The translations under genes were made by a program, and so were the position numbers. The notes under the pieces were generated by a model. The model saw only the letters and a program-made list of their open reading frames with translations. It made no database searches and was not told where the DNA came from. DNA of 5,455 nt. Origin: an uncultured Campylobacterota bacterium (GTDB lineage: Bacteria > Campylobacterota > Campylobacteria > Campylobacterales > Arcobacteraceae). The stretch spans positions 1 to 5,455 of the forward strand of contig CAIJNA010000003.1 in NCBI GenBank assembly GCA_903821805.1, given 5' to 3'. This document shows positions 1 through 4,642 of this stretch, piece by piece. The stretch's first letter is position 1. Every line of letters starts with the position of its first letter.

Positions 1-153
1 CTTTATTTTGAAAATAAAAAAGAATTATTCGATTATATTAAAAATTCTGGGGTTGGCGGAGAAAATAAATTAAATTTCAAAGAAGCAAGAAATCTTTACA
101 AAAACTACTCTCTTAATTATTTAGAATTTGAAGTTATATTTGTCAAATTTTAA
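1..153 (+). CDS. bioC: C-terminal end of a BioC-like methyltransferase (partial, 5' end outside the window)
   Basis: An open frame runs from the window edge to a TAA at 151-153 and gives the last 50 residues of a protein. The segment has the look of the C-terminus of BioC, the SAM-dependent methyltransferase that methyl-esterifies malonyl-ACP to prime biotin synthesis. It reads LFDYIKNSGVGG, then a spacer, then KEARNLYKNY and a final strand LEFEVIFVKF. The order 'k.sGv.g', a short helix with Arg/Tyr, and an FEV strand is typical of BioC and related class I methyltransferases. The SAM-binding motifs lie upstream and cannot be seen, so a different methyltransferase of the same fold is possible. 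It is separated from ispDF by 68 bases that contain a possible promoter, so the two need not be co-transcribed. No terminator hairpin is evident after its stop. Confidence 0.62.
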   Translation, partial: LYFENKKELFDYIKNSGVGGENKLNFKEARNLYKNYSLNYLEFEVIFVKF

Positions 154-156
154 CCT

Positions 157-197
157 TTTACTTAAATTATTAAGGATTTCTTCATTATAATCCGTAA
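157..197 (+). promoter_or_regulatory. Candidate sigma70-type promoter for the ispDF cluster
   Basis: A perfect TATAAT lies at 186-191, in the only substantial gap upstream of ispDF and 30 bases before its start codon. As in many Campylobacterota promoters there is no good -35 box: the upstream DNA is a T/A-rich stretch (for example CTTAAA at 161-166, 19 bases upstream). Transcription would begin near 198 and leave a leader of about 24 bases. A short dyad, GGATT at 174-178 and AATCC at 189-193, overlaps the -10 box. This is inferred from motif and position only. Confidence 0.5.
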
Positions 198-211
198 CTT
201 TTTTACACACT

Positions 212-216
212 AAGGA
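212..216 (+). promoter_or_regulatory. Ribosome binding site that fixes the TTG start of ispDF
   Basis: AAGGA lies five bases before the TTG at 222-224. No in-frame ATG exists nearby: the next methionine codons are deep inside the IspD domain, and the protein needs its N-terminal CAGNSTRF nucleotide-binding motif. The site therefore supports TTG as the true start. Confidence 0.7.
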
Positions 217-221
217 ACAAT

Positions 222-1343
222 TTGGAAGATACAACTTTAGTCGTTTTGTGCGCTGGAAACTCTACGAGATTCGCGCTAAAACCAAAAAAACAATGGATAA
301 GATGTGGAGATGAGCCACTTTGGCTTTATGTTACCAAAAACCTAACATTCAATGGCCATTTTAAAAAAATAATAGTAGTTGCTCATCAAGACGAACTAAA
401 ATACATGTCAAACTTTACTAATGAATATACATTTGTAGCTGGCGGTAAAGAACGTCAAGATTCAATAGCAAATGCTTTACAATTTGTAACATCTTCTCAT
501 GTTATGATTACTGATGTTGCAAGATGTTGCGTACCTAAAGAGGTTGTAGAATCACTACTGAAAGAGATAAACAAAGCTGATTGTATTGTTCCATACTTAA
601 CTTTATCAGATACTATTGTATATGATAATGAAACCATAGACAGAGATTTGGTAAAATTAATTCAAACTCCGCAATTAAGTCTTGTGTCAAAATTAAAAGA
701 AGCTATCCAAACTAATAGTATCTTTACGGATGACAGTAGTGCAATAAAAAATATTGGTGGAACGATTTCATATATCAAAGGTTCGCCAAAATCTATTAAA
801 ATGACTTTTGGTGATGAGTTATCAAAGATAGAGTGCTTACCTTCTCCATCAAATGACACATTTATAGGGACAGGGTTTGATATTCATCCCTTCGAAAATG
901 GGAAAGAAATGTTTTTAGGCGGGGTAAATATTCCATCCGATTTTGGTTTCAAAGCCCATAGTGACGGCGACGTTCTTATTCATAGCTTGATAGATTCTCT
1001 ACTTGGTGCTATTGGTGCTGGTGATATTGGTGAATTTTTCCCTGATACCGATCCGCAATACAAAGGAATGGATTCAAAAATTTTACTCACAAAGATTGTA
1101 GCCTTTATACACAATGTTGGATATGAAATCGTAAATGTAGACTTAACTATTATTGCCGAGATTCCAAAAATTAATCCACATAAAAGTATCATCAAAACAA
1201 CCATTGCAGAACTTTTAGGATTACAGCCATTTAAAGTCAATATAAAAGCAACCACATCTGAAAAACTTGGATTTATTGGAAGAAGCGAAGGAATTGCAGT
1301 CCAAAGTATTGCATCATTAAAATATTATGATTGGAGAAAGTAA
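222..1343 (+). CDS. ispDF: Bifunctional IspD/IspF (MEP cytidylyltransferase / MEcPP synthase)
   Basis: This is a 373-residue fusion of two non-consecutive enzymes of the cytosolic MEP pathway to isopentenyl diphosphate. The N-terminal IspD domain (about 1-205) transfers CMP from CTP to methylerythritol phosphate. It shows the CTP-binding motif CAGNSTRF (10-17) with KKQW (22-25), GGKERQDS (74-81), QTPQ (148-151) and an IKMT motif (192-195) that matches the usual active-site Lys. The C-terminal IspF domain (about 213-373) cyclises CDP-methylerythritol phosphate. It shows the zinc ligands in GFDIH (Asp220, His222) and HSDGDVLIH (His254), FPDTDP (273-278), and TTSEKLGFIGRSEGIA (344-359). The fusion is the normal form in Campylobacterota. 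The start is TTG with a good AAGGA site. The stop codon is immediately followed by the ATG of the response regulator, so the two are almost certainly co-transcribed and translationally coupled. One oddity is DVARCC (98-103), where IspD usually has DAARP. Confidence 0.96.
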   Translation: MEDTTLVVLCAGNSTRFALKPKKQWIRCGDEPLWLYVTKNLTFNGHFKKIIVVAHQDELKYMSNFTNEYTFVAGGKERQDSIANALQFVTSSHVMITDVARCCVPKEVVESLLKEINKADCIVPYLTLSDTIVYDNETIDRDLVKLIQTPQLSLVSKLKEAIQTNSIFTDDSSAIKNIGGTISYIKGSPKSIKMTFGDELSKIECLPSPSNDTFIGTGFDIHPFENGKEMFLGGVNIPSDFGFKAHSDGDVLIHSLIDSLLGAIGAGDIGEFFPDTDPQYKGMDSKILLTKIVAFIHNVGYEIVNVDLTIIAEIPKINPHKSIIKTTIAELLGLQPFKVNIKATTSEKLGFIGRSEGIAVQSIASLKYYDWRK

Positions 1344-2225
1344 ATGTTAGAAGTATTGATTTTAGAAGATGATATTTATTTAGCACAAAAAGTATCATCA
1401 AAACTTCAAGATGATGGCTATTCGGCAACCACTTACGCCTCAATAAACGAAGTTGATAATTCAAAACCATATGATATTATTCTTTTGTCAACAAACATTC
1501 CAGTTGGCGACACTAATGATATTATTAAAAGATATCCTAAAAGCACAGTTATTCTTTTGGTTTCATATGTAAGTGATGCAACCGTTACAAGACCTCTCAA
1601 AGCAGGTGCTAGTGACTACGTTCTTAAGCCATTTAGTATAGATGAATTACTTAGAAAAATAAAGCATTATAAAGAATTTGAAACATTAAAAGCTCAAAAC
1701 AAAGTTCTTGAACAATATATGGAATTTTTATTCCAATCTACAACTTGCAACATAAATCTTCCAACTAAATTTCCGTTCCTTATAGAAACAAATGACCAAA
1801 AAGAATCAGATAAAATAGTTTTTGAGCTTTCTAAAAAAATGAATAAAGAAATAGAATTTGTTTCACTTACGAAAGAATTTAAATTTGACTTTACAAATAG
1901 TAAGGATAAGCTAATCTATATTTATGATTTTCACAATATTAAAAATAGTTCAAAAGATTTACTGCTAAAAAATATTAAAAATCTTAATGTAGTAATCTGC
2001 TCTCTTGATACTGTTGATAATTTTCCTTTTGAAAAAACTGTAATAAAAAAAGAGATTCGTGCAGCTCAAAACGATACAATTCTAACAATTAACGAATATG
2101 TTAAAATGATGGTTCTGAATTTTCAGAACAATTATCCAGATACAGAGTTAAGTAAGAAATTAGGCATTAGTAGAAAATCCCTTTGGGAGAAAAGAAAGAA
2201 ATTTGGAATCGAGAAAGATAAATAA
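1344..2225 (+). CDS. Atypical orphan response regulator of the HP1021 / Cj1608 type
   Basis: The 293-residue protein has an N-terminal receiver domain (about 1-110), a poorly conserved middle (about 115-245) and a C-terminal Fis-type helix-turn-helix, LSKKLGISRKSLWEKRKKFG (269-288). The receiver keeps the acidic pocket (Glu8, Asp9, Asp10) and Lys95 in the VLKPF motif. The phospho-accepting Asp is replaced by Ser49 (DIILLSTNIP), so classical aspartyl phosphorylation is not expected. The gene directly follows ispDF, as HP1021 does in H. pylori and Cj1608 in C. jejuni. Those proteins are phosphorylation-independent global regulators linked to replication initiation and redox or metabolic control. 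The same role here is inferred from synteny and architecture. Only two cysteines are present (135 and 219), fewer than in HP1021, so redox sensing may differ. The ATG abuts the ispDF stop, with GGAG at 1333-1336. No histidine kinase gene is adjacent. Confidence 0.88.
   Translation: MLEVLILEDDIYLAQKVSSKLQDDGYSATTYASINEVDNSKPYDIILLSTNIPVGDTNDIIKRYPKSTVILLVSYVSDATVTRPLKAGASDYVLKPFSIDELLRKIKHYKEFETLKAQNKVLEQYMEFLFQSTTCNINLPTKFPFLIETNDQKESDKIVFELSKKMNKEIEFVSLTKEFKFDFTNSKDKLIYIYDFHNIKNSSKDLLLKNIKNLNVVICSLDTVDNFPFEKTVIKKEIRAAQNDTILTINEYVKMMVLNFQNNYPDTELSKKLGISRKSLWEKRKKFGIEKDK
2112..2129. repeat. Perfect 8-bp-arm inverted repeat inside the response regulator gene
   Basis: GTTCTGAA (2112-2119) and TTCAGAAC (2122-2129) are exact reverse complements separated by two T bases. 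The repeat lies in the coding sequence just before the helix-turn-helix. It could be an operator-like dyad or a small mRNA hairpin with a very tight loop. One such repeat is roughly what chance would give in a window of this size. Confidence 0.45.
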
Positions 2226-2701
2226 TGAACGAATCATCAAGAAAAATATTTTTAACACTATTTTATAGTGGATTATCAAAAAAAGCACCTGGAACCGCAG
2301 GAAGTCTGTTAGCACTTATTTTAGGGATGTTTATAATAAATTTTTTCAATTTAACCACTCTATTCTTGCTTTCAATTCTGATTACCGTAGTTGCGGTTAA
2401 AGAAATAAACATTTATGAAAGAATGGTCGGGACACATGATAATAGCGAGATAGTTATTGATGAATTAGCCGGAATGTGGATCGCTATGAGTATAGCAGGG
2501 GTAACTTCAGATGGTTATCTTATAGCCACGTTAGCATTTGTATTTTTTAGAATATTTGATATTTGGAAGCCATCAATCATAGGAAGAATTGACAAAAATA
2601 TTGACGGCGGAATGGGAGTAATGGGAGATGATATAGTAGCTGGAGTTTTTGCTGGATTAAGCGCAGCTTTAGTAAATCACTTGATCGTTACTTTCATATA
2701 A
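2225..2701 (+). CDS. pgpA: Phosphatidylglycerophosphatase A
   Basis: This is a 158-residue inner-membrane phosphatase that removes phosphate from phosphatidylglycerophosphate to give phosphatidylglycerol. The family signatures are all present: SGLSKKAPGTAGSL (15-28), the acidic motif SEIVIDELAGM (74-84), FFRIFDIWKPSIIGRIDK (107-124) and GGMGVMGDDIVAG (128-140). The conserved acidic residues (Glu75, Asp79, Glu80, Asp112, Asp135, Asp136) are intact. Hydrophobic segments around 27-57, 82-108 and 137-157 fit a small membrane protein. Length is normal for the family. Its ATG overlaps the regulator's TAA by one base (TAATG), implying translational coupling. A pgpA gene also lies close to ispDF and the regulator gene in C. 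jejuni. Confidence 0.95.
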   Translation: MNESSRKIFLTLFYSGLSKKAPGTAGSLLALILGMFIINFFNLTTLFLLSILITVVAVKEINIYERMVGTHDNSEIVIDELAGMWIAMSIAGVTSDGYLIATLAFVFFRIFDIWKPSIIGRIDKNIDGGMGVMGDDIVAGVFAGLSAALVNHLIVTFI

Positions 2702-2717
2702 AATTAAAGCTAGTTAG

Positions 2718-2745
2718 TTAAAGTGTCGCGATACATTATTATAAA
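2718..2745 (+). promoter_or_regulatory. Possible internal promoter with a CG-rich palindrome in its spacer
   Basis: In the 64-base gap after pgpA, TATAAA (2740-2745) sits 16 bases downstream of TTAAAG (2718-2723), a weak -35 match. Between them is GTGTCGCGATAC (2723-2734), a 12-base dyad with one mismatch pair around TCGCGA. CG-rich palindromes are rare in this AT-rich DNA, so it could be an operator. The gap is also the only break between the ispDF-regulator-pgpA genes and the next three genes. Evidence is motif and location only. Confidence 0.35.
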
Positions 2746-2752
2746 AAAGAAA

Positions 2753-2758
2753 AGAGGA
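2753..2758 (+). promoter_or_regulatory. Strong ribosome binding site of the SpeE-like gene
   Basis: AGAGGA lies seven bases before the ATG at 2766. It is the best Shine-Dalgarno match in the window. It confirms that the protein really starts at this ATG, without the N-terminal domain of normal spermidine synthases; no in-frame upstream coding remnant is apparent in the gap. Confidence 0.75.
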
Positions 2759-2765
2759 AATTAAT

Positions 2766-3296
2766 ATGTTAGAAAAAAATACAATCAATAGCGAAATGCT
2801 TGTTCATGTTCCAATGTGTACGCACAAAGAACCAAAAAAAGTTTTAGTTGTTATGGGTGATGATGAAATCAAAAAGGAATTAGAGAAATATGATGCGGAG
2901 GTGCTTTATAGTGATAGTTTCAATAGTGATGAAAAATTCGATGTTGTAATCTATAACAATAATATTATTGATGACATTGTGATGGCAAATGCAATGAGAA
3001 ATCTTGAAGACAAATGTGGAGTATTTGCCTCTAAAGTGATTTCATTTGATGCTAATAGTGATGCTATGAAAAAAGACTTAGCTACGGTTGCAAAAAACTT
3101 CTGGATTGCTATGCCTTACGCCTCTGGACAAGACATGATGATTTTAGCTTCAAAGAAATACCATCCACAGGCCGATATTATACTAGACCGAAGCGATTTT
3201 GTTGACACAAATTACTACAATACGGAACTTCACAATGCTTCATTTGTTATGCCAACATATATTCAAAAACCACTTACAGGTATAGCAAAAAGATAA
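2766..3296 (+). CDS. Short, degenerate spermidine-synthase-like protein
   Basis: The 176-residue protein aligns by eye with the aminopropyltransferase part of SpeE. EMLVHVPMCTHKEPKKVLVV (10-29) matches the start of the Rossmann core, usually 'E.l.HvPl..h..pk.VLiigGGDG'. WIAMPYASG (113-121) matches the later core, and YYNTELHNASFVMPTYIQKP (150-169) matches the C-terminal 'YYN...H.aaFaLP..lq..l' signature. It is much shorter than the usual 260-290 residues. The N-terminal oligomerisation domain is absent, GGGDGG is replaced by VMGDDE (29-34), and the DDG and catalytic Asp segments are not found (IYNNNIIDD at 62-70 occupies that region). Spermidine synthesis therefore looks unlikely. Campylobacterota generally make spermidine through carboxyspermidine, so the activity may be dispensable. 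H. pylori SpeE is also divergent, though longer. It sits between pgpA and coaE, six bases before the upstream coaE start. A regulatory or structural role is possible but unproven. Confidence 0.72.
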   Translation: MLEKNTINSEMLVHVPMCTHKEPKKVLVVMGDDEIKKELEKYDAEVLYSDSFNSDEKFDVVIYNNNIIDDIVMANAMRNLEDKCGVFASKVISFDANSDAMKKDLATVAKNFWIAMPYASGQDMMILASKKYHPQADIILDRSDFVDTNYYNTELHNASFVMPTYIQKPLTGIAKR

Positions 3297-3302
3297 TCAT
3301 GA

Positions 3303-3899
3303 ATGGGCTGCAAAATGTTTAAAAATGCAATTGTTTTAACAGGCGGAATAGCTACTGGGAAAAGTACAGTAGCAAATCTCTTTAAACTTTATGGATTTTT
3401 AACAATTGACGCAGATGCTATTGCTCATAAACTATTAAATATACATAGCAGTAAAATTAGTGAACTTTTTGGTCCAATGTTTGTTGAAAATGGAGAGGTA
3501 TTAAGAAAAAAACTTGGAACATTGATTTTCAATAATCTGCAGGAAAAGAAAAAATTAGAAAATTTTATCCATCCATTAATCAAAAATGAAATTCAAAAAG
3601 AAGCAATAATTTTTGAACAAAATAATACTCCATATTTGATAGACATTCCACTATTCTTTGAAAATAAGAATTACGATATCAAAACAAGTATTGTTGTTTA
3701 CACTCCAATAAAAACGCAAATAGAAAGATTACAAAAACGTGATAAATGTGATGAAGCAGTGGCCTTAAGTAGGATCAATAATCAAATGAATATTGAAGAA
3801 AAAAAAGCACTTGGAACATTTGTTATTGACAACAGTAAAGATTTGCCAAATTTAATAGCTGAAGTTGAAAGGGTTAAAAATGAAATACTCAAAGTATGA
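3303..3899 (+). CDS. coaE: Dephospho-CoA kinase
   Basis: A cytosolic P-loop kinase of 198 residues (194 from the second Met) that phosphorylates the 3'-hydroxyl of dephospho-CoA in the last step of coenzyme A synthesis. It shows the Walker A motif GGIATGKST (14-22), IDADAIAHKLL (35-45) with the conserved Asp pair, the FIHP motif (88-91), DIPLFFE (114-120), the lid region with RDKCDEAVALSRINNQM (146-162) and the late VIDNS motif (174-178). The length is normal. The start is uncertain: the ATG at 3303 has only a weak upstream purine run, and the ATG at 3315 gives MFKNAIVLTGG, closer to the usual CoaE N-terminus, but also lacks a clear Shine-Dalgarno. Either way the gene follows the SpeE-like stop closely and probably depends on coupled translation. 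Its last 20 bases overlap dapF. Confidence 0.95.
   Translation: MGCKMFKNAIVLTGGIATGKSTVANLFKLYGFLTIDADAIAHKLLNIHSSKISELFGPMFVENGEVLRKKLGTLIFNNLQEKKKLENFIHPLIKNEIQKEAIIFEQNNTPYLIDIPLFFENKNYDIKTSIVVYTPIKTQIERLQKRDKCDEAVALSRINNQMNIEEKKALGTFVIDNSKDLPNLIAEVERVKNEILKV
3867..3873 (+). promoter_or_regulatory. Ribosome binding site that decides the dapF start
   Basis: GAAAGGG, inside the end of coaE, lies six bases before the ATG at 3880. An in-frame TTG at 3865 would add five residues (MKGLK), but it overlaps this site and has no Shine-Dalgarno of its own. MKYSKYDASGNDF is the usual DapF beginning, so 3880 is preferred. Confidence 0.7.
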
Positions 3900-4611
3900 T
3901 GCAAGTGGAAATGATTTTGTAATATTCCACACGAATGAAAAAAAAGACTACAGTCAATTGGCAATAGAGCTTTGCAAAAAAGAGAATGTTGATGGACTTA
4001 TAGTGTTAGTTCCTCATATTGTATATGATTTTGAATGGCTTTTTTACAACAATGATGGTTCTACGGCTTCAATGTGTGGAAATGGAACAAGAGCAGTTGC
4101 TTTGTATGCATATCAAAATCAAATAACTGGAACTTTTATGAAATTTTTAACAGGTGCTGGTGAAATAAATTGTACTGTTGAGGGTGATATTGTTGAAACA
4201 CAAATGACAAAACCATTTGAAATTAAAGAGCCATTTGAAGAAGATGGATTTGTTTGCTGGATAGTAAATACTGGTGTTCCTCATATTGTTATTATGACTG
4301 ACAATTTGGATGACTTTAATCTTGCACTTTGCTCAAAATTAAGACAAAAATACGATGCAAATGTTAACTTTGCAAAAGTAGAAAATCAAAAATTATTTGT
4401 TAGAACATTCGAGCGTGGAGTAGAAGGCGAAACATTAGCTTGCGGAACTGGTATGGTTGCATCTTTTCTAAGAGCATCAAATCTTGGATTAGTTGAAAAT
4501 AGCGCTAAAGTTTATCCAAAAAGTCAAGAGGAATTAAATTTAAGAAAAGATGATGAAGTTATTTATTTTAAAGGTAAAGTAAAATTTATAAAAACTGACG
4601 AGACCAATTAA
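3880..4611 (+). CDS. dapF: Diaminopimelate epimerase
   Basis: From the ATG at 3880 this is a 243-residue cytosolic, cofactor-independent epimerase. It converts LL- to meso-diaminopimelate for peptidoglycan crosslinking and lysine synthesis. The N-terminal KYDASGNDF (5-13) is characteristic. The two catalytic cysteines are present in the pseudo-symmetrical halves: Cys66 in NNDGSTASMCGNGTR (57-71) and Cys188 in EGETLACGTG (183-191 and on). The substrate-binding FERGVEGET segment (178-186) is also intact. The protein is somewhat shorter than the roughly 270 residues common in other bacteria. Its start overlaps coaE by 20 bases, so the two are likely translated from one message. It is the last rightward gene and faces a convergent gene only 20 bases away. 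Confidence 0.96.
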   Translation: MKYSKYDASGNDFVIFHTNEKKDYSQLAIELCKKENVDGLIVLVPHIVYDFEWLFYNNDGSTASMCGNGTRAVALYAYQNQITGTFMKFLTGAGEINCTVEGDIVETQMTKPFEIKEPFEEDGFVCWIVNTGVPHIVIMTDNLDDFNLALCSKLRQKYDANVNFAKVENQKLFVRTFERGVEGETLACGTGMVASFLRASNLGLVENSAKVYPKSQEELNLRKDDEVIYFKGKVKFIKTDETN

Positions 4612-4622
4612 TACAAGACAGT

Positions 4623-4642
4623 ACATACGAATTATCGTATGT
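4623..4642. terminator. Symmetric hairpin at the convergent dapF / AstE-like junction, possible bidirectional terminator
   Basis: ACATACGA (4623-4630) and TCGTATGT (4635-4642) form a perfect 8-bp stem with loop ATTA (4631-4634). It begins 11 bases after the dapF stop and lies where the two transcripts converge. The leftward gene's stop codon (4634-4632) falls in the loop, and its last codons form one arm. The stem is only moderately GC-rich and neither side has a following T-run, so a classical intrinsic terminator is not certain. It may instead define or protect 3' ends. Confidence 0.5.

Noticed and set aside
485..491. TGTAACA, which resembles the reverse complement of the reported HP1021-box consensus; a similar TGTTTAC occurs in coaE.
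   Set aside because: Single 7-mers inside coding sequence are expected by chance in AT-rich DNA, and none lies in the promoter gaps.
2711..2720. TAGTTAGTTA tandem repeat after pgpA.
   Set aside because: It is only two and a half copies of a 4-mer, too short to mean anything on its own.
3299..3322. Seven-codon frame ATG AAT GGG CTG CAA AAT GTT TAA overlapping the coaE start, a possible leader peptide.
   Set aside because: It has no convincing ribosome binding site, no attenuator hairpin follows, and frames this short arise constantly by chance.
3799..3806. A8 tract in coaE (and another at 3938-3945 in dapF) that might be phase-variable.
   Set aside because: Runs of seven or eight A are ordinary in lysine codons of AT-rich genomes, and both genes are housekeeping genes with intact frames. 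Contingency tracts in this phylum are usually longer G/C runs.
3865..3879. TTG start adding five residues to DapF.
   Set aside because: It overlaps the GAAAGGG ribosome binding site used by the ATG at 3880, and the added residues are not typical of DapF.
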